From Stenocarpella maydis (lineage: Eukaryota > Ascomycota > Sordariomycetes > Diaporthales > Diaporthaceae): 64,000 nt of DNA. The stretch is from NCBI GenBank assembly GCA_002270565.1, contig NQMI01000008.1, positions 562,807 to 626,806 of the forward strand, in the 5' to 3' direction. Made by a program: the position numbers and the translations under genes. Positions 45,401-56,841 of this stretch are shown piece after piece (position 1 is the first letter of the stretch; the number at the start of each line of letters is the position of its first letter). The notes beneath the pieces were generated by a model. The model did not search any database. It saw only the letters and a program-made list of their open reading frames with translations, and had not been told where the DNA came from.

Positions 45401-47507
45401 ACGTCTGACTTCTCGGACCAACCCAGTCAGGCAATTAATTCGGTCTGTCAGTCCAGCTGCAGTCAATTGGGCTCGACTCCGGTTTCCGCTCTGCTCGAGG
45501 GTCCTTGATTGCTACCTGGTAGAGGTGGTTCATCATACCTCCTTTACACACTGTATTGGGGTCGGAACGGGCTAACATCCAGTGGTATAGATCCGGGTTT
45601 AAACTGTTGGATGACACAGTGCACAGAACATCGGCCAGAGGCCCTCCCGACAAGAATCACATCCAAATGGCTTCTTGGGTGTGGAGTCAGAGGGGGATGG
45701 AGGGGTCTTGGACAGCACAGTACAAGGGCACGTAGGTACACACTAGTGTGCTCTACCCACCCCATGTGCCCCCTGTATCTACCCGAGGTAGGTACCCAGG
45801 TAGGTACCCAGCAATCCATGAATCCAGGGGCCTGAGTGGTGCAGTCGTACAGTAGCCTCTCTCGAGCCCCCCTCCCAAGCAGCCCATCCGCTAGACCGTC
45901 CCAGGCGGGCATGCAACGTCCTCAACCCCCCTGGCTCGCGTTTCCTCCACTCGGTGGTCTTCGTTCAGCTGTGCCTGTCATTGTCATTGTAACTGTCACC
46001 GTCACCATCACCGTAATCCTGCCACCAGTTCGCGACTCTTCATACCCTCTCCCAGCATTCCGTGCTGCCCTGTCCTGTACACGATAGCCAGGCCTTGACC
46101 GAGATAACGTGCCCTTGCGACACGTCACACCTGCGACTCCAGAACAGACCCGACTCGATCGTCTTCAGTCTCGTCAGCCCGGTCCAGCGCGGCCAAAGTC
46201 GGAATCTGCCCGCCCGATCTAAGCGCTCGCCCCCCCCCAACCGACAATCTTCTGTCGCATCGTCGCATCGTCGCATCGCCGCGCGCATTCAGTATACTCG
46301 TTCACCTCTCGCCAGGCCCTGACCACCTCGACTCCACGAGTATTGGGTTTCGTTACCACTGCTCCTTCCGACCGCCGAGACAAGGCTCCTCCCGAGTCCC
46401 GTGCGACACATTGAGGGGCAGATTCGAGTCAGCCTTCGAGACGAGGTTGCGCCAGGCTGTGGACCAGCTCCCCAGCTCCCCAGCTCCCCAACCGCCTCGC
46501 GTGCGTCGCGTCATCGTATACAGGCTGTCAAGGCGGGGATATCGTTCCTGATATCAAGACAAACATCAAAAAGAGGTCAGTCCCGATCTGATGGCTCTGG
46601 GCCGCGGGTAATCTACCCTAGGCCCTGCACAGCCTTCCCGCTGTCGCTGGATTACGCGAGTGGGGGGACACCACCGTGAGACACCAGCCTCACGGCCACC
46701 CACAAGACACCACTCGGCGCATTTCACACTTGATGTCATGTCCACCAGGCTGCAAGACGTGCTCGAGATTCTGACTGCAGTCCAAGACCATAGATCGCAG
46801 GACAACAATCTGTTGTACACACCCGTTGCGACCAGTCAAGCAGTGCATTCGCGTCGCCAACCGACCAAGACGGCGCACACCTGAGACCAAGGGACTTGCA
46901 GACATCCAGTATTCGCAAAAAGTGTTCTCCGTCGAGCTCTCATAATTGTCTGAAAGACGAACGGTCTCTGGCCAGAACAAGAGACCTGCATAGAGAGTGG
47001 GCAATTGCTGTGTACCGCTTGGGCTGCGCACGCCGTCGGGCACTAGGACACATCACCAGGGCGCGACATCCAGGCACCAACCCCAGTCTTCCAGAGTCCG
47101 GCAGACAGCTGCAGCTGCAGCTGCACTTACCGCTTTGTTTTTTTTTTTTTTGTGTGTGCGCGTGCGTGTGTGGTGGCTCTTAGGTTTGCTGAACGCCAAT
47201 AACTGTCTCATCATCCTGGGGTGGTAGGGCCTGATAGGACGGTTCGCCAGGTGGGTTGTCAGCTCTTGCGTCCAGCACAGCCCCAATACGCGGGTGCTCC
47301 GCCACCGAGTCTCGCAGGCTGACCCGGAAACTGCCTTGCCAGATACCTGCTGTTCTAAAGACGGAAACAACAAGCAGACCACACCAAGTCTAACCTCACT
47401 ATCCACTCCCTTATCCCTAGCTTTCCAGTGCCACAGGGCCCTGGGGTTCAACCTCCCCTGGTGGACCGGGAGCCGTGTCCCAGAGTACATATCATACCCA
47501 CATCACC
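42440..47507. other. 5-kb gene-free region upstream of CRZ1
   Basis: Both strands show only short, unlinked open frames. Simple repeats include CAGC x6 (44533-44556), a GGTAGGTACCCA repeat (about 45788-45812), a GTCACCGTCACC-like run (about 45975-46012), CGTCGCATCGTCGCAT (about 46252-46277) and a T-run (about 47140). The part nearest CRZ1 is pyrimidine-rich and likely a long 5' leader and promoter. I cannot exclude a noncoding RNA. Confidence 0.5.
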
Positions 47508-49713
47508 ATGGACCAACAGCAGGGAAGGGGTCGCTCCCCATCTGCTGCCGCACATCAGCAACAGCCTCATATAAACCAAAGCCACTCGCCTTCCCCCGCC
47601 CGACCATACCCTGTAGAAGCCTCAAACATCGGCCTGGGTATTGATTTGGAATCTCAAGCACAGCCATTTGCCGCCGGCACCTCAGACTACTCCGCCTATA
47701 ACGGCAGCAACTTCCTTGACCCTCAGCAGGGCCAGTCCTTCTCGGGGGACCCGTCGTTTCAGAGCTTCACAGCACAGCTGGAGGGAACCAACGACCTCTC
47801 CTCCTACCCCCAGCAACAACAGCAGGTGCCCCAGCACGCCGTGGCGCACAACTTCCAGGACGACTTCACCATCTTCCCATCCACCACGGGAGAGCAGCAG
47901 TACGGCACCTCGCTCTTTGCCGGCGACCCGGGACTCAGCCCGGCCCTTGGCGGCCCGGACAACAGCATGGCATCGGCGCAACCTCACCACAGCCCCACCC
48001 CACCTCATCTTCTGAACCAGGACCCAACGTCAGTCCCCTCGGCGCACCACTCCCCCAACTTCCACCAGCACCAGTTTGCTCAGCGCCCGAGAGGACACTC
48101 GCGTAACGCATCACTCGGCGTCGAGGCTGCCCTGCTTCCCGGCCAGGATTGGAGCAACGTGCCCCAGTTTCAGTCGCACAGGAGGAGCCCTTCGGAGTAC
48201 TCGGACGTGTCATCAGTCGGCCACTCGCCGAACCTGATCGCCAACGACAGCTTCGAGCACATGGAACCGAGCCATTCGCCCATGCAACGCCCCCAGGACC
48301 CGGCTGTACTCCAGGAGCTTCACGGCATCGGCAGCTTCACCATCTCCGAACGGGGCCGTAGCCCTTCTCACAGCCCTGCCATCTCACCCCGGATACTGCC
48401 TCAACAGCACATGGCCGACGTCACCCAACAGGGGTTCACCCTCGGAAGCAATGGCTTCGTCGGTGCACCGCCCCAACAGTATGGCCTGCAGGCTCCAGAG
48501 GCTTTCCCACAGCTTCAGCAGACTAGCGCGCCTGGCGATGCAGCACAGAGCATGCCGCAACTGGCGGCCCCTACCATCAACATCGACTATGCCCCACCAC
48601 CAGTGCGGAGCAACTTTGAGGGCAGGTCGTCGATGGATACTGATGCTTTGACGCCTCCTGAGCGAGGTAAGTTTGTGTGCTAGAGGACATCCCCTGAACC
48701 CAGTACTAACTAACCCTGAAACAGGCCGCCAGCGTGCCAGGCCCAGAGCTGTCACCGACCCCTACAACAGCAGTGCTTACCGGCAGTCGCCGGGTGGCGC
48801 GCTGTCTCCCCATCTCAGCCCTGGACTATCTCCCAACAGGGAGGATTCCTCTCGGTCATTGTCGCCTCTTGATCGCCAGCAGTCCGCGTCTCCCGGCAGG
48901 CGGCGTCAATCAACCTCTGCCGTGCCAAACAATGTGATCGCGCTTCGTCTCGTGGAGGGCGAAGGCAACCAGGACACTTCCGGAGGCCCCAAGCGCGTGC
49001 AGAAACACCCTGCGACTTTCCAATGCTCCCTCTGCCCCAAGCGCTTTACACGTGCCTACAACCTGCGCTCTCATCTCCGCACCCACACAGACGAGCGGCC
49101 CTTCGTATGCACTGTTTGCGGCAAGGCATTTGCAAGACAGCATGACCGGAAGCGCCACGAGGGCCTTCATTCAGGGGAGAAGAAATTTGTATGCAAGGGT
49201 GACCTCAAGGCCGGCGGGCAGTGGGGTTGCGGAAGGCGCTTCGCGCGTGCTGACGCCCTTGGGCGGCACTTCCGCTCCGAAGCCGGCCGCATTTGTATCA
49301 AGCCACTCCTTGATGAGGAAATAATCGAGAGGCAACGCCAATGGGGCGAACAACGACTGGCGGCGCAGCAGGCTGCGGCTGCTCAACATCAGCAGATGGC
49401 AATGGGCGGTCTAATGGCACCGCCGGCTCTCGACAACCCAAGCTACCCATCAGCGGGAGGATACATGCTTCCTCAGGCGCTATTGGCACAATACCCAGCG
49501 CTCGCAAACATGGACTGGGGCGCGGCGAATATGCAGGGCGACGTGAGTGACATGGGAGATGAAGTGAGTGGTCGGTCCAGCTTCGACGCGTCTGATCTTG
49601 ACAATGAGAATGACGACGGCTATGTCTCTGGACCTGGGACTGGCTTTGGCCCTGGAGGCATGACCGAAAATTTCGGCGAAATGGGCTATGCGAGTGATTA
49701 TGGCGGCCGCTAA
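47508..49713 (+). CDS. CRZ1: Calcineurin-responsive C2H2 zinc-finger transcription factor (715 aa)
   Basis: Exons 47508-48666 and 48725-49713 (intron GTAAGT..AACAG) give 715 residues. The first 500 are Gln/Ser/Pro-rich with many SP sites. Near the intron lies PTINID, a fit to the calcineurin docking pattern PxIxIT. Two classical fingers follow ([20 protein letters not shown] and [20 protein letters not shown]), then the CRZ1-type third finger with [20 protein letters not shown]. The tail is acidic ([16 protein letters not shown]), likely activating. On calcium influx, calcineurin dephosphorylates such factors and they enter the nucleus to induce ion-homeostasis and cell-wall genes. The start at 47508 follows a long leader and is supported by Gln-rich N-terminal similarity within the family. 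Confidence 0.94.
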
Positions 49714-50356
49714 GCTTTCTCATCATGGCCCTCGGGTACACTTCTTACCGGCGTTGTGCAGCTTTCTTTTGGTCCTCGTTCGATTCACCCCGGCACATTG
49801 TTCATTAATTGGGGCTGGACCGTGTTCCTGGCGGGGGGAGCCTTTGGAGTGGCGTTTCATGATTCCCACAATGGAAAACATTTCGACGACGGGCTGGAAA
49901 TATCCCTGACACATTTCTGGAGAACGCGAACTTGCGGATTCGGTTGGATAGACCACTTTTTTAGGATTCATTTTAGATACCAGTATCAATTCCTTTCTGA
50001 AAAGCACACTGGGTCTGTCTCTATTGCGTGCGCGGGAAAGAGACAGGGTCGTTACCACGGGTGAGGTAACGGGTTCGCCAGATATTGGCAGCGCAGGGTT
50101 GACAGATACGTTCAGTTTGCCACATGAGTACTAAGTTCTACGGCTTTCTTCAACGCAGAGTTCTGGAAGCTGACTTGGCTCGACAGAAAACAAAACAGCG
50201 ACACAGCCGCGTCAATCACGAAATCGTAGGCAGGGAGCCCCCCCCCCCTTTTTTTTTCTTTGGAGAGGAAGAAGCTCATTATGGATATATGTTGTCCACA
50301 TGAGCCATTATTCAAAACCATGGATTTGGTATTATACAACAGCAGCGCCCGAGAGC
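49714..50356. other. Intergenic region between convergent genes
   Basis: The 3' flanks of CRZ1 and the transketolase-type gene. A C-run followed by a T-run lies at about 50240-50258. No gene is seen. Confidence 0.55.
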
Positions 50357-52788
50357 CTAGTGACCCACAGTGCCGAGGTTCAGATCCCTAAACTCGCCCC
50401 TGAACTCGTCGGGCCCGCGCTCCTTCCACTCCCCGACGAAAGCGGTGACGCGCTCCGCGATCAGCTCCGGGTCGTAACCGAAGTACTTGTAAGCTGCGGC
50501 CCCGGGCAGCGAGTGGCCAAACGAGTTCATGGAGTAGCCGGCGTCAGCGTAGCGCTCCCAGCCGTTGGCGGCGTAGGCCTCGACGACGACGCGCGGCGGG
50601 GCCCTCGCGCCGCGGTACCGCAGGACCTCGGCCTTGTACTCGCGCGGCTGGGCGTCGAAGAGGCGCTGACAGGGGAAGCTAACGACGCGGGCGCGCAGGC
50701 GGTGGCGGTCGCGGAGGGCGTCCCGCGCGCGCACGGCGAAGACCATCTCGGCTCCGACGCCGATGAGGGTCACGTCGGCGCCTTCGTCCTCTATGAGCGG
50801 GTAGGCGCCGCGGAGGACGCCGTCGCGCGATGAGTGGGCCGGGTACTGCTCGAGGTCCTGGCGGGAGAGCGAGATGATGGAGGGGGTGTCGCGGGCGGAG
50901 AGGGCGGCGACGAAGGCGCCGGCCACCTCCTCACTGTCACAGGGCCGGACGTACAGCAGGTTCGGCATGGCGCGGTAGAGCGCGGCGAGCTCGACGGGCT
51001 GGTGGGTCGGGCCGTCCTCGCCCGTGCCGATGCTGTCATGCGTCGCGATGTGGATGGCCTGTAGGCGCTGCAGGGCGCCCATGCGGATCCCGGGCGCCGC
51101 GTAGATGTAAAAGATGAAGAAGGACGAGGTCACGGGGAGGATGGTTCCCTTGCTATAGGCGGCGAGGCCGTTGGAGATGGCCGCCATGGCGTGCTCACGG
51201 ACGCCCCAGTGCATGTAGCGGCCCGAGTAGTCGCCGGTGATGCCGCATGCGGGCCGGAGGTCAGGCTGGGAAGCACAAGGTCAGTCAGGCGGCGCAGTGG
51301 AGAGGTCCGGGAAGACTGGTTGCCCACGTGTTGGAAGTCTGTCTTGCCCTTCCAGATCATGTTGACCGAAGGGCTGAGGTCGGCCGTTCCGACCATGAGG
51401 TTGCTCAGCTCGGCAGCCAGGGGGTTGCAGACCAGTCCGGCGGATTTCCTCGAGGCCGTGGGCGTCGTTGGGAACTCGTCCTTCTTCGGGATGAGCCTCG
51501 TCCAGTCCTGTGGGAACTCGCCGCGCACGCGGCAGCCGAACTCCCTGGCCAGGTCTGGGTATGAGCGCCCGTACGACGACACCAGGTCGTCCCACTCCTT
51601 CTCAATACGATGGCCTCGCTTCCTGATCTCGGCGAAGTAGTCGTACACGTCTTGTGAGATCTGCAAGTGTTTCTCCGGGTCGAAACCCGCATTCTTCTTG
51701 ATGTTGGCGACGTCGTCCGCGCCGAAAGCGGCACCATGCGCCTTCGCATCGCCGGCCACCCTGCTGCCGATTCCGATGATGGTGCGGATATTGATGAAGA
51801 CGGGCTCCTGGGTGCTTGCGCGGGCCTCGAGCAGGGCAGAGACGATGCCCCCGACGTCGTGGTTGCCGTCCAGGACGTCAATGACCTTCCAGCCGCAGGC
51901 TCTCATCTTGGCGTTGACGTCCTCGGTATTTGTCAGATCCACCGAGCCGTCACAGGTGATATGGTTGTTGTCGTAGATCACGACGAGGTTGTTGAGCCTG
52001 TAGTGGCCGGCGATCGAGATGGCCTCCAGCGCGACGCCCTCCTGCAGGCATGCGTCGCCGGTCATGCACCATGTGGTGTTGTCTACCACTGGGAAGCCGG
52101 GCTTGTTGTACGTGGCCGCCAGGTGCTTGGTGGCTATGGCCATGCCTACGGCGTTGGCAATGCCCTGGCCAAGCGGGCCCGTCGTCACCTCGATGCCCTC
52201 ATGCTCGATTTCGGGGTGACCCGGGCAGATGGAGTCGGTCCGGTCCGAGTGATAGGACTTGAGCTGGTCAAAAGTCATGTCCTTGTAGCCGACAAGGTGC
52301 ATGAAGGCGTACTGCCATAGGCAGCAGTGCCCTGTGGTATTGCTTCTCTTGAGCATTTCTTCTCCTGCGCCCGGGGCACGGTTGGACAACGGAACAACTC
52401 ACCGTTTGAGAGGACGAATCTGTCTCTGTTGAAAAAGCTCGGGTTTTCTGGAGAGTATCGCATCACATATCTCCACAGCGCGACGCCGATGGCTGCCATT
52501 CCCATGGCACTCCTGTGCAGGCAGTCACTCGTCAGCAATCACTCGAGCCGAACAGGACGAACAAAGACCGGATACATACCCAGGGTGCCCGCCCTTGAAC
52601 TGCTCACAGAGGTCGGCAATGAGACATCTGAAGGTCCGCAGGACGAGGTCGGTCTCCGCGACATCTCTGAGCTCAAGCGTCGAGATGCTGGCATGGCCCC
52701 CATTGGTCTTTTCACCGCTGGCGGCTGTCTCTGCTGGGACGTCTACTGCTGGAGGGGCCATGCTGGACATGTTGGAGCAAGAAGGCAT
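50357..52788 (-). CDS. Dihydroxyacetone synthase / transketolase family enzyme (about 743 aa)
   Basis: Exons 52580-52788, 52403-52512, 51328-52331 and 50357-51265 join in frame to 743 residues. Thiamine-diphosphate and transketolase motifs are clear: FKGGHPGSAMGMAAIGVALW, TGPLGQGIANAVGMAIATKH, GDACLQEGVALEAISIAGHY, YDNNHITCDGSVDL, and in the pyrimidine domain DYSGRYMHWGVREHAMAAIS and HDSIGTGEDGPTHQPVE. The GDAC form (rather than GDGC) and overall wording resemble dihydroxyacetone synthase of methylotrophic yeasts, which transfers a glycolaldehyde unit from xylulose-5-phosphate to formaldehyde. The C-terminus (NLGTVGH) lacks the peroxisomal signal found in those yeasts, so it is probably cytosolic. 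Start is uncertain between ATG 52788, 52770 and 52947. It is divergent from a zinc-cluster regulator. Confidence 0.88.
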
Positions 52789-53170
52789 GTGGGCACTGTC
52801 CACGGCAAGGACTGGGTCGGCTGGCCGGCCATGGCAAGACTGCCTGCCATTCATATATCGATCGCATTTCTTGTGCTCCCCGCGATCAAAGCACCCCGCG
52901 AGGGTGGCCAAATGCCGTTGGGCACAGAGGAGCCGCGGCGGTGCCAAGCACCTTCGGATGTCTCAGCCTGCCCTGTTGATATTTCAGGAAGCCCCAAGCG
53001 CAACCACGCAACGCTACAAACCTCCCTCGTCCGCCTGGCAGGCCTCGGGTGGAGGAGATTCATGACCCCAGACATCCCCACCAATCCGACGCCAGTACTG
53101 CAGTTAGTACAATGCAACGCTATGCATGGAGGCTATCCTGGCCTGTCACGCGCCCCCAGACTTTGAACCT

Positions 53171-53185
53171 CGACCCGACGGGTCG
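53171..53185. promoter_or_regulatory. Perfect 15-bp palindrome, candidate zinc-cluster operator
   Basis: CGACCCG A CGGGTCG is a perfect 7+1+7 inverted repeat in the 464-bp space between the transketolase-type gene and the zinc-cluster regulator, 67 bp before the regulator's ATG. It contains everted CCG/CGG half-sites, the triplets recognised by Zn2Cys6 dimers. Autoregulation or co-regulation of the divergent pair is inferred. Confidence 0.5.
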
Positions 53186-53252
53186 GGCATCATTTGCTGC
53201 CATACAATGCAACGAGGGCTTCTGGAGCCACCGCCGACCTGACCGTCTCCTC

Positions 53253-55812
53253 ATGGACGACTGCACTCAGGCGGGCCAGGAGCCAGCCCCCGCGCAGGTG
53301 ACAATGACCAACGACGACAGCACCTTGGCCTCGCCCAGAGGCGCAGGCCGGCGGGCCCGCCATCCTCATCCGGAACAGACTGCCCGTCACACCCCGAGGG
53401 CCAAGCATGTCCGCACGCGGACCGGCTGCTGGAACTGCAGGCGCAGGCGCAAGAAGTGTGAGTACTAATAGTAGCACATCGCGGCTATTTGGTCGCCACG
53501 CCATCTCCATAGCCCAAACAGGACAGGCTGGTAATATGTTTATCCAAACCAACGACGTCTTTCTAACCACATGCAATGCTGAGCAGGCGATGAGCAAAGA
53601 CCCTCCTGTAAGGAGTGCTCACTGAAGGGTGTGCCGTGCGAATGGGGCGTGCGTTTGGTCTTCCGCCCCGAGCATGTTGAGTCTATTCCCGCCAACCATC
53701 CGTCCATGCTTGAAACGGCGAAGACCCAGTGTGGTGGGGATGTTGAAGTAAGCCCTTGGCCGACCACCCCGTCCTGCCAAATATCCTTACGTGAATGCAG
53801 ATCGTCGATGTGACCAGCGAGGTCATCCGGGACTACTGGAATGAGCCTAATGTGTCTGCCCACGGCGGCCCTGCGGCTGGTCCGCCTCGCAGCATGTCAG
53901 AGCATCAGGGGTTGAGGGATCAACAACCGCGTGGATCCCCACAGTCTTCAAAGGGCAGCACAGTTTCCACCTCGTCCGCACGGAGGGACGGCGTGGCTTC
54001 GCTGGCCGCCACTGCCGATACTGTCTCAGCCCCTGTGACGCCGGCAACAGGCCACTTTGCGAACATTGAGAGCTCAACAAACACCTTGTCGCCGCACTCG
54101 TATGACATGCTTCATGCCGCAGCCACCCAGTTGCTTGACCTGGGTTGCTCAGCCCCTGGGGCGCCTCCCAATGCCGCTACACCCGGCAGGGGACTGTTGC
54201 AACCATCAAACCATAGCAGTAATCCGAGCATCGCCAGCCCAGGTTCTGAGGGCATGTCCCACGATGGTATCTTCTTGCCTGGCTCGGCATACCTGGAGTT
54301 TCATTCTGCTCTGAGGAGCCATACCTTTAACGCTGCTCGCTCAGCCCTGCCGAGTCGATGTGGGACCCCAGAGCGCCCAGGGACGGCGCACACAACGGCC
54401 CGGGCTGAAGCTCAGTCCACGGACGGGTATTTACCACCGAGCGCTCACAAGTCGAACATAATAACCCCATTGGATGATGCGGCCCTGTCGCGGACGACAC
54501 CTAGGCTCAGTGAGTTATCACAACAGGAAGAATTCGAGTTGTGGAAGAACTGGGTAGATGAGATCGGTCCATGGGTGAGTGCTCCTTCGTGGTACCAACT
54601 GACTCTGAGCAGATACACAGTGCACTTTGGCTCACACCCTGTGTAGCTTGACAAGTTTGACAACCAGCGACGGTTCGTCCGTGTCTTGCCACCACTGGCA
54701 CGAGAACATCCTCACCTGCGGTTCTCGATGCTTGCCCTTTCAGCCCGGCAACTGGAACAAAAATATCCAAACAGACCTGGCACAAGTCTGGGGTTATACC
54801 AGGAGGCCATCCATCAGCTTGTCCCGCAGCTGCAGACGAGGACCACGACTGTGGTTGCATCATGTGTTGTCCTCTGCGTTCTGGAGATGATGAGCTGTGA
54901 GTTGCAGATGATACCTCCCCAGGCTGGCCTCCCCGTTTACATGATTGAATTATGTACAGGTTCTCCGAAAATGTGGCGCCGGCATCTCGATGGCTCTGCC
55001 AGCTTGATCCTGTCGCTAGGAATAAATGGATTCTCCGGAGGGTTGGAGCAGGCCCTTTTCTGGTGTTTCGCACGCATGGGTGAGCCCTCTATCGCCCGCC
55101 CTGAGTCCCCGACGAGCCAGACTGCTCATCAATGTCTCCATGTTTAGATCTATGCGGTGCACTCATCTCGGACGAGCGCACTATAATTCCGATTCAGAGT
55201 TGGCTACCGGAGTCGGCCGCGGACGGAAATATCCACCTCGCCTACGGTGCTGGGGGATTTGACATGTATGCCAATTATATTGTGCACCTCTGTGCTGAGG
55301 CCATGGACCTGTTCGCAGACGATGCAAAAGGCCATGAGGATTTCAGCCGCCTCTGGAACAGACTCTTCTCGCGTCTCAATGATTGGTACCACCTTCGTCC
55401 GCCAGAGATGAGACCTGTTCTCGACTTGCCACAGGTAGAAACTGACCCCGAACGACCATTCCCTATCCTTCTGTTCTCCAACCCGTCTGCTATATCCGGG
55501 AATCAAATGTACCATACCGCCGCTCTCTTGATGCTGCAGAGAATGCCCCGAGGCACAAGGCTGCCGCATGGGACTCGGTCCATGCTCTGGCACGCTCGTA
55601 GGATTTGCGCGATCTCAATTTCAAACACCGACCACGCATGCTGGACGAACTGTATACAGCCTCTTTGGATAGCCGGCCGCATCATGTCCAACCCGTCCGA
55701 GCACCGCGCGATCCTCAAGACATATGAGCTCATCGAGAAGGAAACCGGCTGGGGTGCGAAGTGGCGGGCCGATGACCTGAGAACATTTTGGGGAGATCTC
55801 GATGGAGAGTAG
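53253..55812 (+). CDS. Zn2Cys6 transcription factor with fungal-specific domain (724 aa)
   Basis: Six exons: 53253-53457, 53587-53747, 53801-54574, 54647-54896, 54960-55079 and 55148-55812, total 724 residues. The binuclear zinc cluster is split by intron 1: RTGCWNCRRRRKKC|DEQRPSCKECSLKGVPCEW has the six Cys with normal spacing. A Ser/Thr/Pro-rich linker precedes the helical middle-homology region (LDKFDNQRRFVRVLPPLARE, WRRHLDGSASLILSLGINGF, FFDDLCGALI-type DLCGALISDERTIIPIQSWL) and the end RADDLRTFWGDLDGE. It should act in the nucleus as a dimer on CGG triplets. The neighbours suggest control of a carbohydrate or C1 pathway. An in-frame ATG at 53049 exists, but would push the start into the divergent promoter. 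Confidence 0.9.
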
Positions 55813-55859
55813 GATGTCACTCTATCTTGTTTAGCTGGCATCTTCCAACTCCGGCCAAC

Positions 55860-56841
55860 CTATGCGGAGGCGCAGTGGCCTCCGTCCACCCTGAGATCCG
55901 CCCCTGTCATGAACGAGCTTCCTTGCGACAGGAGAAACACGGCGGGAGCCTTGAAATCTTCAGGCGCGCCAAGCCTTCCAAGAAGTGCACCGGCCATCCA
56001 AATCTTCTCCAGTTCCGGATTCGTGGCCAGCAGAGCATCTGTCATTGCCGTTCTTATATACCCTGGGGACAGACTGTTCACCCTGATGCCATATTGGCCC
56101 CATTCCTGCGCTACTGAGCGGCAGAGTTGCTGTACTGCGGCTTTGCTGCTGTTGTATGCAGAGCAGGTCAACCCCTAGACGCAAAGGTAAACGTCAGTAT
56201 TTACTCAGTTATGTTTCACATCGTTGGCTGGTGTGGGGGAGGGACAGAGGGCCACATGGGAAGACGCGTTCAAGACTTACCCGGTTGGCAATGTCACCAG
56301 ACATGGAAGCAATCAGCACAATGCTGCCCTTGACCCCGCTCTTGATCAATATCCTCGCCGTGTGTTTTGCAGTCAGGAAGGTGCCGGTGACGTTGACGCT
56401 GAGCATGCGCTCGAAGTCGGACTTGGGGTATTCGATGGCTGGGGTCTTCTGCTGGATACCGGCACACGCGATCGTGCCGTAGAAGGGCGCTCCCGCCTCT
56501 TGCCCCTCCTTTTCTATCTCGTCGAGAATGTCTGAGAGGTTCTCCTCGTCAGTGATGTCGACGCGGCGGTACGAGAGACTGAGCCCGGATGTCTTGGCCG
56601 TCTTCTCGATCGCGGCCCACTCATCCGCGGCGGGGGCCTCGAGGATGTCCAGGCAGGCGACATTGCCGCCGGCCTCGAGGACGGCCGCGGCGAGTGTGAT
56701 TCCCACACCGCGGCCACCCCCGGTGATCGCAATGGTCTTACCCCTCAACGAGAACAAGGCCGCGTGTGAGACGTTTGCTGGTGTCACCCTGGACTCCGGG
56801 ACGTCTGCCGGGAGGCTCAAGTCGGCAGTTTGTTCACCCAT
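55860..56841 (-). CDS. Short-chain dehydrogenase, sorbose-reductase/polyol-dehydrogenase-like (291 aa)
   Basis: Exons 56281-56841 and 55860-56174 (intron GTAAGT..TCTAG) give 291 residues. SDR motifs: TGGGRGVG, CLDILEAPAADEW, ACAGIQQKTP (a CAG variant of NNAG), SVNVTGTFLTAKHTARILIK, catalytic Ser in IASMSGDIANR, YNSSK, GIRVNSLSPGYIRTAMTDAL, and the C-terminal MTGADLRVDGGHCA. The NSLSPGYIRTAMT wording is typical of the NADP-dependent sorbose reductase / arabinitol / mannitol dehydrogenase group, so a sugar-polyol oxidoreduction in the cytosol is likely. The frame stays open upstream to an ATG at 57075 through a 9-bp tandem repeat; 56841 is preferred because MGEQTADLSLP begins the conserved length. 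It ends 47 bp from the convergent regulator gene. Confidence 0.88.
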
